A stretch of 64,000 bases of DNA from Leptospira stimsonii (GCF_003545875.1 NZ_QHCS01000003.1:124001-188000), one strand, 5' to 3'; counted from the stretch's first letter, positions 28,441-41,975 are shown. Notes: generated by a model not told the origin, from the letters alone. Made by a program: numbers and translations.

Positions 28441-28463
<23 letters not shown>
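26922..28463 (+). CDS. Family 5 extracellular solute-binding lipoprotein
   Basis: The 513-residue protein carries a lipobox LLFSGC in a typical signal peptide (NTSLPFFAGILVLSLLFSGC). The periplasmic-binding-protein type 5 fold starts ELILSIPSDPISLDPLFSTD and includes DELSAQQVKESLDRLV and LNFRKAINTAIDPNLVIQKLLEGNADP. Such proteins capture peptides or other solutes for ABC importers, but no importer genes lie nearby. I prefer the TTG at 26922 because AGG sits eight bases ahead and the signal peptide follows directly; a TTG at 26904 is also in frame. It is divergent from the MsbA-like gene and overlaps the penicillin-binding protein gene convergently by 23 bases. Confidence 0.85.
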
Positions 28464-30879
<2,416 letters not shown>

Positions 30880-31553
30880 CGTTTCCTCTATATCTCTGTT
30901 GATCTCAGAGAAAGACAATAGAAACGGTAGATTCCTTGTAAAGTATTAGAATTCTTTCGAACGAGTTTCCGAGCCTTGGTTCGAAAACCTTTTCAAGGAT
31001 TCTGTCAAATGATTTTTATAGAGCGGCGTTTCGTCGGAACTCCGACAAATTGTTTTTCAAGGAATATCAATTGAATTTTAATCAATCGATGTGGGAACTC
31101 CTAAAAAAGAGAATCCTTGCTTTGAGGTTGAATTCAGGTCGGAACTCCGGATTTTTTTATCGAGATAGCACCGAAAAATCGAATTCGGAGGGGAAGCGGA
31201 CCTTCATCCGAATTATAAGAACGTCTCGGTCAGAGATTCAAATCGATCCTTGATAAAAATGAGGAGTTCCTCTTTTTTCGATTTCTCAGGTAAAGCGGGA
31301 TTCTTTTCGGAAAACTATTTTGAAGAAACAACGAATGCGGGAACTCCCTTAAAAAACGGACTTTTCTTTCAGGACTTTAAATCAGGTCGGAACTCCGTGA
31401 AAACTCCATTTCAATTCAGAAACAAACGAAGACGAATTCTAAGAACATTTTGAAATTTTTTAGGAGTTCCTACGTTTTTCTCTCTTCACAGAAAAGGCTT
31501 CTTTGATAAGAACTATTTTGAAGAAACAACGAATGCGGGAACTCCCTATTTTT
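30880..31553. other. Gene-free stretch dense in GGAACTCC motifs
   Basis: Both flanking genes run leftwards (the OmpA-like gene ends near 31554 and the PBP starts at 30879), so this region is the gap upstream of the PBP. It contains eight GGAACTCC/GGAGTTCC cores and a 37-base duplication. The open frames that cross it have no consistent content. Confidence 0.65.
31036..31547. repeat. Cluster of eight GGAACTCC/GGAGTTCC motifs
   Basis: The cores are at 31036, 31094, 31141, 31263 (inverted), 31340, 31389, 31462 (inverted) and 31540. Many show extended symmetry such as GTCGGAACTCCGAC. A 37-base block at 31313-31349 recurs exactly at 31513-31549, 200 bases on, and a 16-base block (31134-31149) recurs at 31382-31397. 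Confidence 0.85.
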
Positions 31554-33410
31554 TCACTTCTTCTTCAAGATCGTAAAATTCACTCTTCGATTCTTCCTTC
31601 GACCTTCATCGGAATCATTCTTATTGAGAGGAACACTGTCTCCAAAACCGCGAGTCTGGATTCTTTGCATAGGAATCGAATGTCTCTTAGAAAGATATTC
31701 TGCGACGGCTAACGCGCGTTTTTCGGAAAGCAGGAGATTGTCCTTTTTCTTACCCACGTTATCGGTATGTCCTTCGATCTGAATTTCGATTTCCGGATTT
31801 TCTTTTACGATTTCGGCGAGTCTGTCCAATTCCGGGGCGGATTCGGGAGCGATCTGAAAACTTTTCGATTCAAAAAATAAGTTATTGATCTGAATCGTAC
31901 CACGCTCTTGAATCGGTGGTAATTGTAATACGACTTCCACGTTATCGGGAATTTTTTTTCGAGAACTCAAATTCAGATTTTGGGAAACGGGGAGATATCC
32001 TTTCTTTTGCGCGTAAAATCCGTAGTTTTCTCCGAACGGAAGGACGATGGAAAAGTTTCCTGTGGCCGGATCACTTTTAGCGCTTCCAATTTTTTCATGG
32101 GACTTTAAAGATTCATAATATATATCGGCGGATAGCGGTTTTCCATCCGTGTCGACTACTTTTCCGTTAACCACGACGACTTTGTCAGGTCGCATCTCTT
32201 TCGGAAGATACGCCATAAACAACTGTCCTTCTTTGCTTATATAAGCCCAGTCGCTGTTTGCCGGAATTGAAAAGAAATTCACACCTTTTAGATTTTCGGA
32301 AACTTCGGTAGGTTTGGTCCATTGGTCCCAACCTTCTCCGATTCTTCTTGTCATGTAGATGGAAAGACCTTTGTGTCCGTCGCTAGAAAAATAAAGAGTT
32401 CGATCGTCGCTCGCAAGAAACGGCGCCATCTCTTCGTGTTCGGAATTGATCACTTCTCCTAGATTCATTCCGAGAGGAAAAGTGCCGTCCGACAACATTT
32501 TACTCACGTAGAGATCGAGTTTTCCTTTTGCATCCTTGTGTTGGGAAGAATAGATCAAAATTCTTCCCGATGAAGAAAGTGTGGAGCCGCCGAAAACTTC
32601 CTGGCTGGAATCGTTTTTCTTTCTGTAGAGATTGTAAAAATCAGGGAATTTTAATATACTCGGCTTCGACCAAGAATCTTTCTCCTTAAAACTTTTGTAC
32701 AAAGGAACTCTTCTTGTGATCTGTTTTGATTTGTCGTCGTATTCGTTTCTGAGTTCTTCTATCTTCTTTCTGTATTCGTTCGAATTTTTGGAAGAACGGG
32801 CCGCGGCTTCTCCTTTGGATTCGAATTCTTTTCCGAGTTCGTCCAACAATTCTTTTTCGCCAAACGTTCCGAAGACGAAGAGTTCGTTTCCGCCGGGAAG
32901 GGCGGAGATGACCGCGGAAGGCATCTCGTTGTTTAGGGGAGAACCCATTTCTTTTCCGTCTTCCCAAAAACCTCTTTCGTCGAGTTTGGAATACCAAATC
33001 TTCTGAGTTCCGGATTTACCTCTTTTGATATAAGCTGTCCAGAAAAGGTGTTTCCCGTCCGGAGACGCGGTCGGATTGAATGCAAAGATATTATGATTTA
33101 CGTAATCGGGAATTTTTTTGATCGTCCAAGGTTTGATCTCGCTCTCGTTGAGAAAAGGATGGATTTCATAACGGATCGGATTGCACGTAGAACCCTTCAT
33201 GTTGCAAAGAATTCGAACGGTCTTGTCGTTGAGTTTGGAAAGTTCGGCGGTGATTTCGTTCGACTCGATCGGAATGAATGCGTTCTCCGTGCTCAATAAT
33301 TTTCCGAATTGAAGAATCTTTCCCGTAAAGATTTTGTCTTCGGCTTGAAGACCCGTAAGGAAGGGGAAACTTAGAATCAGAGGAAGAATGGATCGAAGTT
33401 TGGAGCGCAT
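31554..33410 (-). CDS. OmpA-family peptidoglycan-binding protein with PD40 repeats
   Basis: From the ATG at 33408-33410 the protein has 618 residues. A signal peptide (LRSILPLILSFPFLTGLQA) is followed by WD40/PD40-like beta-propeller motifs such as ASPDGKHLFWTAYIKRGK, SSGRILIYSSQHKDAKGKLDLYVS and ASDDRTLYFSSDGHKGLSIYMT. A short carboxypeptidase-regulatory-like beta domain follows (VVNGKVVDTDGKPLSADIYY). The C-terminal OmpA domain shows IQIEGHTDNVGKKKDNLLLS and RIQTRGFGDSVPLNKNDSDE, where Asp and Arg contact peptidoglycan. It should tether the envelope to the wall. An in-frame extension to 33494 would precede the signal peptide and is unlikely. Confidence 0.88.
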   Translation of the reverse strand: MRSKLRSILPLILSFPFLTGLQAEDKIFTGKILQFGKLLSTENAFIPIESNEITAELSKLNDKTVRILCNMKGSTCNPIRYEIHPFLNESEIKPWTIKKIPDYVNHNIFAFNPTASPDGKHLFWTAYIKRGKSGTQKIWYSKLDERGFWEDGKEMGSPLNNEMPSAVISALPGGNELFVFGTFGEKELLDELGKEFESKGEAAARSSKNSNEYRKKIEELRNEYDDKSKQITRRVPLYKSFKEKDSWSKPSILKFPDFYNLYRKKNDSSQEVFGGSTLSSSGRILIYSSQHKDAKGKLDLYVSKMLSDGTFPLGMNLGEVINSEHEEMAPFLASDDRTLYFSSDGHKGLSIYMTRRIGEGWDQWTKPTEVSENLKGVNFFSIPANSDWAYISKEGQLFMAYLPKEMRPDKVVVVNGKVVDTDGKPLSADIYYESLKSHEKIGSAKSDPATGNFSIVLPFGENYGFYAQKKGYLPVSQNLNLSSRKKIPDNVEVVLQLPPIQERGTIQINNLFFESKSFQIAPESAPELDRLAEIVKENPEIEIQIEGHTDNVGKKKDNLLLSEKRALAVAEYLSKRHSIPMQRIQTRGFGDSVPLNKNDSDEGRRKNRRVNFTILKKK

Positions 33411-33509
33411 ACACTCTAACCTTCGGTAGAATTTCGAAACTTCTTGATTCTCCTTTTTCTTGGCAAAAAACCCTACCTTGAAAATCATGGTCATGATTCT
33501 CCCCCTGGC

Positions 33510-35156
<1,647 letters not shown>

Positions 35157-35184
35157 TTCGTTTTTAGAATTCTTCCCATATTTT

Positions 35185-35204
35185 CGATTCGATTTTTCGA
35201 ATCG
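35185..35204 (+). terminator. Hairpin after ybiT
   Basis: CGATTCGA-TTTT-TCGAATCG has 8-base perfect arms. It has no T-run of its own and lies just ahead of a stronger terminator, so it may stabilise the 3' end. Confidence 0.5.
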
Positions 35205-35212
35205 TACGAATC

Positions 35213-35247
35213 AAAGCCTATTTCGAAACATCGGAATAGGCTTTTTT
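35213..35247 (+). terminator. Intrinsic terminator after ybiT
   Basis: AAGCCTATT pairs with AATAGGCTT around a loop that includes CGAAACAT, followed by a run of six T residues. It fits the end of the ybiT transcript. Confidence 0.8.
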
Positions 35248-35519
35248 ATTCCATCCACTTCTCAAGTCGTCTTAGTTAAAACACACTCTTTCCATTTCAT
35301 TACGCGGCGAGTTGCAAACTTATAAGTATTAATGCGAAATGGATTCTGTTCAAAACTCATTTATAAATGCAGTCGCTTTTGTATGAAATTTATTTACAAT
35401 TCGATAAAGATAAAAAGAGAAAAGATGATTCTTTAGAATCAACCGATACGTTCCAATTCGAATTTTAGAATTTTCTCTTTTTATCTTATTTGCTTAAAAT
35501 CGGAATAAGAATTAAAATA

Positions 35520-37760
35520 ATGAATTCGAACCAGCCTACTTTCGTAGACCATGTAGAAAAAAAACGACCTATTTGTCCCCGAACAAAATCAAACAGAAAT
35601 TGTGGTCTTCTATTTCCCGATGGAACCGCTTCCGGATTCTTTCTTTCATTCTTACTTTTCCTTCTTATCTCGTTTTTTTCTCCCGAGTTAAAAGCCCAGG
35701 TAGAACTCGGAACGTTAAAAATGAATTCTCCCGATCGGGACTATTCGATGAATGGAAGCTGGTATTTCAAGGCCTTGGACGACACTTCCTATTCTATGCC
35801 GAATTACTTCCATACTCATTGGAGTCTTTTTGAAGTAGCTAAGAGTTGGCACTTGGAAGGATACGAGTATGACGGAGTAGGATGGTTTCGGATGAGTTTT
35901 ATTCTTTCACCCGAATATGAAGGAAAGAATCTCGCTGTCATGATTCCTTATATCGAAAACGCACATGAATTTTTTCTCAACGGTCGTTTGATCGGCAAGA
36001 AAGGAGAGATTTCTGAAAACGGGAATCTCGTCGTTTCGGATACGAGGAACGACGTTTATACGATTGATTCTTCACTCGTTAAAATAGGAATTCCTAACGT
36101 AATTTCTGTAAGAATCAGAAGCGCGGGCGGATTGGGTGGTTTTGCGTTAACTGATTTTTATATAGGATTGGAGCAGAATATTAGGAAAAGATTCAATCTC
36201 CACTTGATCTGGGCCTCCATCCTTTTCGGTTTTTTTGCGTTCAGCGGTTTTTATCATCTTCTATTTTATTCCGTTAGAAAGACCGAACGACATTATTTAT
36301 ACTTCGGAATCCTTTGTCTTCTCGGAGCAATGCAAACTTTCGGTTATAGAACGATCACTTATTGGTTTTACAATGACGCTTGGTTGAATCAATTCTTGAA
36401 CGGAACCGGAATTATTCTTTTCTCCGTCTTTATGATTTTATTCTTTCATAATTTTTTTAAATCCAAGCTTTCAATTCTTTCCGGACTTTTTATCGTACTC
36501 GCATCCGTAATTTATGTTTGTTTTATTCTTTCCTACATTCCTATTTTTTTGGGCAGAAACGAGTTTGCTTTTATAGGTCTTTTTTGGAGGAATCTACTTC
36601 CGCTTTCCATAGTGAATATCTTCTTTTCCATTTTCTACGGACTTTATCACACGGTTCGAAATCTAAGTAAGAATCAATATGAAAGTAAGGTTTTGCTGAT
36701 CGGTTTTTTTATACTCCTGGTCTTCCTCGTGCACGGTTTTATTTCATATATGGGTTATATTAATCACAATTCCTTTATGGAGTTGGGATTTTTATTGTTT
36801 TTATTTTCCATTGCTTTCTCTCTTTCGATTCGTTTTTCGCAGATTCATTCCAAAACCGAAACTCTAAACGAACAGTTATACAATAAGAATGAAGAATTAA
36901 CAAAACTCTATACTTCATACGCTCGTTTTGTTCCGAAGGAATTCTTAAATAATTTAGGAAAACATTCCATCTTAGAAGTGAGTTTAGGAGACCAGATAGA
37001 AAAAGAAATGTCCGTTATGTTTTCGGATATACGATCCTTTACACAGCTTTCGGAGAAGATGACTCCGGAGGAGAATTTTAATTTTCTCAATTCCTATTTA
37101 AAGAGAATGAACCCGATCATTCAGGCCCATTCCGGTTACATAGATAAATATCTCGGTGACGGGATCATGGCTTTGTTTCAGGAAAGTCCTGAGAACGCGG
37201 TGGATGCGGCGATCGAGATGCAGAATTATCTTAACACTTACAACGAGCACAGGCTTAAATCCAATTATATGCCGATTACGATCGGAATCGGAATCCATTA
37301 TGGAAAAATGATGTTGGGTACGATCGGAAGCGATGAAAGGATGGAAGGAACCGTAATATCGGACGCGGTCAATGTTTCCTCCCGAATCGAAGGTTTAACA
37401 AAAATCTACGGTTCGAAGATCATTATCAGCGAACAAACGATGTATCGACTTCCGGATCCGGATAAATACAATTATCGTTTGTTGGATACGATTACAGTGA
37501 AGGGAAAAAGCGATCATCTTTGTGTATATGAAATCGTGGACGGTTCGGAGCCTTCGCTCCTAGAATTAAAATTATATACAAAACCTATTTTTGAAAAAGC
37601 CGTTCTCGAATATATGAAACAGAATTATGAAAGTTGCATGGAATACATGAGAAAGGTTCAAGAAATCAATGTCGATGATAGAGCCACACATTTGTATATT
37701 CTTCGTTGCGAGCAAGCAATGAACCAGGGTGCAAGACACAGCTGGAATAACGCTATCTAA
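35520..37760 (+). CDS. 7TM-DISM receptor-type adenylate cyclase
   Basis: The 746-residue protein has a signal-like helix (FFLSFLLFLLISFFSP) and an extracytoplasmic beta-sandwich resembling carbohydrate-binding/7TMR-DISM sensor domains (about residues 60-210). About seven transmembrane helices (roughly 225-430) and a class III cyclase domain near the C-terminus follow. Catalytic regions are SVMFSDIRSFTQLSEKM (first metal Asp), IDKYLGDGIMALF (Lys and second metal Asp) and TVISDAVNVSSRIEGL. The Lys and Asp favour ATP over GTP. It would make cAMP in response to an outside ligand. The ATG at 35520 is chosen over an earlier TTG at 35490, though neither has a strong ribosome binding site. Confidence 0.88.
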   Translation: MNSNQPTFVDHVEKKRPICPRTKSNRNCGLLFPDGTASGFFLSFLLFLLISFFSPELKAQVELGTLKMNSPDRDYSMNGSWYFKALDDTSYSMPNYFHTHWSLFEVAKSWHLEGYEYDGVGWFRMSFILSPEYEGKNLAVMIPYIENAHEFFLNGRLIGKKGEISENGNLVVSDTRNDVYTIDSSLVKIGIPNVISVRIRSAGGLGGFALTDFYIGLEQNIRKRFNLHLIWASILFGFFAFSGFYHLLFYSVRKTERHYLYFGILCLLGAMQTFGYRTITYWFYNDAWLNQFLNGTGIILFSVFMILFFHNFFKSKLSILSGLFIVLASVIYVCFILSYIPIFLGRNEFAFIGLFWRNLLPLSIVNIFFSIFYGLYHTVRNLSKNQYESKVLLIGFFILLVFLVHGFISYMGYINHNSFMELGFLLFLFSIAFSLSIRFSQIHSKTETLNEQLYNKNEELTKLYTSYARFVPKEFLNNLGKHSILEVSLGDQIEKEMSVMFSDIRSFTQLSEKMTPEENFNFLNSYLKRMNPIIQAHSGYIDKYLGDGIMALFQESPENAVDAAIEMQNYLNTYNEHRLKSNYMPITIGIGIHYGKMMLGTIGSDERMEGTVISDAVNVSSRIEGLTKIYGSKIIISEQTMYRLPDPDKYNYRLLDTITVKGKSDHLCVYEIVDGSEPSLLELKLYTKPIFEKAVLEYMKQNYESCMEYMRKVQEINVDDRATHLYILRCEQAMNQGARHSWNNAI

Positions 37761-38043
37761 TCGGCTCGATCTTTCATTTTGGAATTATCTTCAAAATGAG
37801 AATTCGGTTTGAGATTGGATGATAAATTTATTTTTAGCGATTCTTTTCTTCTATCTTTTTAATTTATAACTCGAATTGAAATTTTATATTTTTCTTCGTT
37901 TCGGGATGATAGGAATTCTAAAATTTATTTTAAGAAGAATATAAAAAATATTCAGAAATTAGAATGTTTTGAGCGGGCATGGGAACTGGAATAATTGGGG
38001 AGAAAGAAAAATTCTTGCCTGAAATTTATTTAAGGAGCCAGCT

Positions 38044-38574
38044 ATGGTTATGCCAGCGTTAGTACAAAATATTCCCGCACGTTTGGGAGAGGTTTTAGGT
38101 CCGAATGGAACGGTTGAATTCGTCGATTTTCTGAACGAATCCTTTGGAAACAGTCAAGCGAATACAGCCGGAATCTTGACGGAGAAATTAGAAAATCAAA
38201 TTACGAAAGAAGCGAGTCAAGTCCAAGTTGAGATTACTGGAATGCGATCGGAATTTGTAGATCTACGATCGAACGTTTCAAGACTCAGTTCAGAATTTGC
38301 AGATCTCCGATCCAACGTTTCAAGACTCAGCTCAGAATTTGCAGATCTCCGATCCAACGTTTCAAGTCTCGGCTCGGAATTTGTAGGTCTCCGATCCGAA
38401 TTTTCAGGACTTCGCTTGGAGTTCGCAGATCTTCGCGCGGATTTTGCCGATCATCGATCTGAAATGAAATCGGAAATATCGGAGATACATAAAATGATAG
38501 CAACACAGACGAGATGGATCTTTGGGGCGATGATCGGATTGGTCGGAGTATTTTCGATAATCGTGAAATTCTAA
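38044..38574 (+). CDS. Membrane-anchored coiled-coil repeat protein
   Basis: The 176-residue protein has a hydrophobic-amphipathic start (MVMPALVQNIPARLGEVLG), then successive 14-residue units beginning LRSNVSRLSSEFAD (residues about 74-136). A C-terminal transmembrane segment (WIFGAMIGLVGVFSIIVKF) closes the protein. The organisation resembles the DUF1640/CCDC90-like class of tail-anchored coiled coils. Three units are almost identical at the DNA level, so repeat number may vary between strains. A strong AAGGAG lies 8 bases before the ATG. It ends 12 bases before the convergent rdgB stop. Function is unknown. Confidence 0.85.
   Translation: MVMPALVQNIPARLGEVLGPNGTVEFVDFLNESFGNSQANTAGILTEKLENQITKEASQVQVEITGMRSEFVDLRSNVSRLSSEFADLRSNVSRLSSEFADLRSNVSSLGSEFVGLRSEFSGLRLEFADLRADFADHRSEMKSEISEIHKMIATQTRWIFGAMIGLVGVFSIIVKF
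38263..38451 (+). repeat. In-frame 42-base tandem repeat in the coiled-coil gene
   Basis: Units of 42 bases encode LRSNVSRLSSEFAD and derivatives. The first copies differ by only a few bases and later ones diverge (LRSEFSGLRLEFAD, then LRADFADHRSEM). Each unit is two heptads, so changes in copy number would lengthen the coil without breaking the frame. Confidence 0.85.
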
Positions 38575-38586
38575 TATACCAAAAGA

Positions 38587-39180
38587 TTAAGTCGAATCAT
38601 TTTTTAAAAAGGAAAGAAGTCCTTTTAAGGCTTCTTTCCGGTGGGAAACCCGGTTTTTTTCCAGCTCAGGAACTTGGGAAAATGGTTTCTGGAATGAAGG
38701 AAAAATAAAAACAGGATCGTAGCCAAATCCATATGGTCCAATGGTATCATATTGTTCGGAGATTCTTCCTTCGCATCTACCTTCAAACGTTTTCTCGATT
38801 TTGCCATCCACGTAAGCGATTACGCAAGTATAATGAGCGTTTCGATTCGGATTCCCCTTTAACTTTTCCAAAAGAAGAAGCGCTCTTCCTTTGTCATCCA
38901 GTCCTTCTCCTCCGAATCTTGCGGAATAAACTCCCGGAGCTCCGTCGAGAGCTGAAACACAAATTCCGGAATCATCAGCAATCGAGGGAAGTTTGGTTAG
39001 ACGAAAAAGTTTTCTGGCTTTGATGAGTGCATTTTCAGCAAAGGTGGAGCCGGTTTCTTCCGCTTCGAAAGAAACGTTCAAATCCTTCGGAGTAAGAATT
39101 TGAACGCCGAGTTCTCCGAGAATCGAACCTACCTCTTTTACTTTGTGCGCGTTGTTTGTTGCGAGCGCGAGTTGCTTCAA
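38587..39180 (-). CDS. rdgB: Non-canonical purine NTP pyrophosphatase (RdgB/HAM1)
   Basis: The 197-residue enzyme hydrolyses ITP, dITP and XTP to monophosphates, cleaning the nucleotide pool. Motifs are LALATNNAHKVKEVGSIL, FAENALIKARKLFRLTKLPSIADDSGICV, ALDGAPGVYSARFGGEG and GPYGFGYDPVFIFPS. Start is TTG at 39178-39180, since KQLALATNN is the expected N-terminus, but no Shine-Dalgarno is visible. It follows the STAS gene by 8 bases on the same strand and probably relies on coupling. A perfect 9-base-pair hairpin lies within its last codons (38611-38639). Confidence 0.95.
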   Translation of the reverse strand: MKQLALATNNAHKVKEVGSILGELGVQILTPKDLNVSFEAEETGSTFAENALIKARKLFRLTKLPSIADDSGICVSALDGAPGVYSARFGGEGLDDKGRALLLLEKLKGNPNRNAHYTCVIAYVDGKIEKTFEGRCEGRISEQYDTIGPYGFGYDPVFIFPSFQKPFSQVPELEKNRVSHRKEALKGLLSFLKNDST

Positions 39181-39188
39181 GGAGCGAA

Positions 39189-39529
<341 letters not shown>

Positions 39530-39717
39530 GTGTCCCGTTACTTCTGTGGCTGTTAGATTTCGGTTTTTCAACTAAAAAACTAAACCGGAATGGGATTTTT
39601 GACCCGTTTTTTTACAAATCCGGCGTTTTCTATGTCACTTGATACAGAATCGAAGGTTTCGCCCCTTCTTCTCTTCTTCCTTGGTGTTTTTTATCAGATT
39701 ATCCATCCAAATCGGAA

Positions 39718-39757
39718 CCAAAGGAGAATTGTGAGGTCCTCCTTTTTTCTCCTTTGG
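39718..39757. repeat. Inverted repeat upstream of the catalase-related gene
   Basis: CCAAAGGAGAA (39718-39728) is perfectly complementary to TTCTCCTTTGG (39747-39757), and the interior contains GAGG-T-CCTC. The 341-base gap it sits in (39528-39868) between divergent genes shows no gene. It could be a regulatory dyad or a hairpin in the leader. Confidence 0.6.
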
Positions 39758-39868
39758 ATATGTTCTTTTTTTGAATTCAAAGGGAGGACGGTTTTCAAAT
39801 AAAAGAGAGGAATTTTCCAAAATCTATGATTGTATCCTCGAGATAATTCACGTCTGTCGGAGCAAATG

Positions 39869-40978
39869 ATGTTAAAGAAAATCGGATTTATAACAGTTGG
39901 AATTTTATTCTTACTCGTATTGTTGTTTTGGGTCGGACAAGGACCTCGAGTTGTGATTCCGCAAGATACACAACCGGGTGCGGAGTTCGTTTTTCCGGGA
40001 GAAGAAAATACTACTCAAGAAACGCTTTCCCTTTTGCTTTCTTCTTTGAAAGAAAAATATCCGAAAGGTTCAGAGGCAAAGAGAGATGCACATCCGTTTG
40101 CGCACGGTTGTGTGAAGGGCATGTTTAGCGTTTCTTCCGAAGTTCCGGAAGAATTTAAATATGGTATATTCAATTCTCCTAAAACGTATCCGGTCTGGAT
40201 TCGATTCTCGAACGGATCGATTACGAAAAAGCCGGACTTTGAAGGAGATATCCGAGGAATGGGAATCAAGCTGATGGGAGTGGACGGGCCTAAGTTGGCG
40301 GAAGACGAAAAACGAACTCAAGATTTTCTTTTGATCAATCACCCGGTTTTACCGGCGGGTGCACCGGAAGAATATCTTTCACTCTTCAAAGCGGCGTTCG
40401 CAAAAAAACCGATGTCTTATTTTTTTGGCGGAATGCCCTGGAATTGGAAACTTACAGCGTTGAAAGAATCCATCTCGATCCGAGGAAAAAAAATTCCAGA
40501 CGTATTAGAAATTCGTTACTGGAGTACGACTCCTTATCGATTGGGAAAAGAATCGCTCGCTGTCAAATATTCGGCGAGACCTTGTGAAACAAAGGAGCTT
40601 AAGATTCCGGATTCTCCGGCGGAAAATTATCTTCGTCAAACGATGATTTCTCATCTTAAGGAAAAGTCCGCTTGTTTCGAGTTCCTGATTCAAAAACAAG
40701 GCAATCCGATCGCAATGCCTGTGGAAGATCCGGCGGTTCATTGGGACGAAAAAGATTCTCCTTTTGTCTCCGTCGCCAAGATTGTAATTCCAGTTCAGGA
40801 GTTTGCAACCTCCGAACAAGATCGATTCTGTGAAAACCTTTCTCTCAATCCTTGGCACAGTTTGCCGGAACATCGTCCGTTAGGCGGAATCAATCGTGTC
40901 AGAAAACTTGCTTACGAAACGATCTCGAAATATAGAAGAGATCAAAACGGCGTCAAGCCGATCGAACCTACGAAGTGA
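39869..40978 (+). CDS. Catalase-related haem protein (SrpA-like), membrane-anchored
   Basis: From the ATG at 39869 (GGAG six bases ahead) the protein has 369 residues. The N-terminal helix (IGFITVGILFLLVLLFWVG) is an uncleaved anchor or a signal. The catalase-like core shows HPFAHGCVKGMFSV, SPKTYPVWIRFSNGS and IRGMGIKLMGV, and the C-terminal end has FCENLSLNPWHSLPEHRPLGGINRVRKLAYETISKYR. This is a hallmark of the small catalase-related family. These enzymes often act as peroxidases or peroxygenases rather than true catalases. It would sit on the periplasmic face. A second in-frame ATG at 39866 gives almost the same protein. Confidence 0.85.
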   Translation: MLKKIGFITVGILFLLVLLFWVGQGPRVVIPQDTQPGAEFVFPGEENTTQETLSLLLSSLKEKYPKGSEAKRDAHPFAHGCVKGMFSVSSEVPEEFKYGIFNSPKTYPVWIRFSNGSITKKPDFEGDIRGMGIKLMGVDGPKLAEDEKRTQDFLLINHPVLPAGAPEEYLSLFKAAFAKKPMSYFFGGMPWNWKLTALKESISIRGKKIPDVLEIRYWSTTPYRLGKESLAVKYSARPCETKELKIPDSPAENYLRQTMISHLKEKSACFEFLIQKQGNPIAMPVEDPAVHWDEKDSPFVSVAKIVIPVQEFATSEQDRFCENLSLNPWHSLPEHRPLGGINRVRKLAYETISKYRRDQNGVKPIEPTK

Positions 40979-41006
40979 ACTTGTTAGAAGGAAGTATTAG
41001 AATTTT

Positions 41007-41891
41007 ATGAACAATCGATTCGATTTAAAGATTTCCTTTATGCGCTTTTTGATTTGTAAGAATGGATTTCGCATTAGCAAAAAGGCTCTTATTGTATTCC
41101 TTTTGCTCTTGACCGCTTCCCTGTTTTCCCAAACTCAAGGCGGTTATTACAACCTTGTCTATTCTAAGATGGGTGTGATCGGCTCGATTGAATTTAACGG
41201 AATGTCGATTCTTTCCGAATCCAAAGGCGACGATGTTAGCGGTCAGATCGATCTCAATGTATGGATTCTTCCCGGAGTCAATAAGATCAAAGTGAAAGGT
41301 CTTATGAAAAAAAAGGAAGACGAAGTGGCGCCTCGCATCAAAGCGGTTCTTTACTTAGGACAAAAGGGACAGTTTCCGGACGAAGGTCAGAAAATTGCGG
41401 GTTACGAATGGGAGGAAGCAACGGGGTTAAAAGTTAAACTTCCTATCGAAGAGGTAATCACATTTACTCCGTCGGAAATTCCTCCTTCCGATCTATGGAA
41501 AAGCGCAGAAGTAATTCAATTGAATGCGGAGGATAAGGAAAAAATCCAAAAGTTGATTACGGATTTATTCGATGGATTTCAAAAGAAAGACGAGAAGAAA
41601 CTTCTTCAGTTGATGGAGTTTCGAACAAAGGAATTTGCCCGAGCCAGATACATTTCTCCGGATGAGGAAATTAAGGATCTAAAAAAGGGCGTGAAGAGTA
41701 TTTTGAAAAGCGTCGGAGGGAAACTCGATAAACTTGAATTGAACGATCTTCAATATCAATTGATTGCGGATAACAAAGTAGTTTCGGTTTTTACGAAAGC
41801 AGGGAACAGTCCGATTGAAAATAAGAAGATCGGCTTTTCTATTCCGCTCTTTTTGTCCAAGATTCAAGGAGAATGGGTGATTTCACGTTAG
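41007..41891 (+). CDS. Exported protein of unknown function
   Basis: The 294-residue protein has a hydrophobic signal segment (KALIVFLLLLTASLFSQ) after an unusually long basic leader. Several ATGs could serve as start: 41007 and 41040 are both plausible, and a shorter form starting closer to the hydrophobic segment would be more typical. The mature part begins TQGGYYNLVYSKMGVIGSIEFNG with a beta-rich look; a helical middle (KEKIQKLITDLFDGFQKKDEKKLLQLM) follows, with a final FSIPLFLSKIQGEWVISR like a lipoprotein/NTF2-style fold. No family is recognised. It follows the catalase-related gene by 28 bases. Confidence 0.7.
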   Translation: MNNRFDLKISFMRFLICKNGFRISKKALIVFLLLLTASLFSQTQGGYYNLVYSKMGVIGSIEFNGMSILSESKGDDVSGQIDLNVWILPGVNKIKVKGLMKKKEDEVAPRIKAVLYLGQKGQFPDEGQKIAGYEWEEATGLKVKLPIEEVITFTPSEIPPSDLWKSAEVIQLNAEDKEKIQKLITDLFDGFQKKDEKKLLQLMEFRTKEFARARYISPDEEIKDLKKGVKSILKSVGGKLDKLELNDLQYQLIADNKVVSVFTKAGNSPIENKKIGFSIPLFLSKIQGEWVISR

Positions 41892-41947
41892 GTGAATGTC
41901 GACTTATCGATCGAAGGTCCTCTCTTTGGGGTTGTGTTATAGAAATC

Positions 41948-41975
41948 TTGACAATCTTAAGTTTTACTATATTTT
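41948..41975 (+). promoter_or_regulatory. Candidate sigma-70 promoter of the creD remnant
   Basis: TTGACA (41948-41953) and TATTTT (41970-41975) are separated by 16 bases and lie about 43 bases before the first creD codon. A small hairpin (CGCTG-ATT-CAGCG, 41995-42007) sits in the leader. A consensus -35 ahead of a dead gene suggests recent inactivation. Confidence 0.45.

Noticed and set aside
31036..31547. Possible CRISPR array
   Set aside because: Spacing between motifs is irregular (about 47-122 bases), the shared core is only eight bases and occurs in both orientations, and no cas genes are near.
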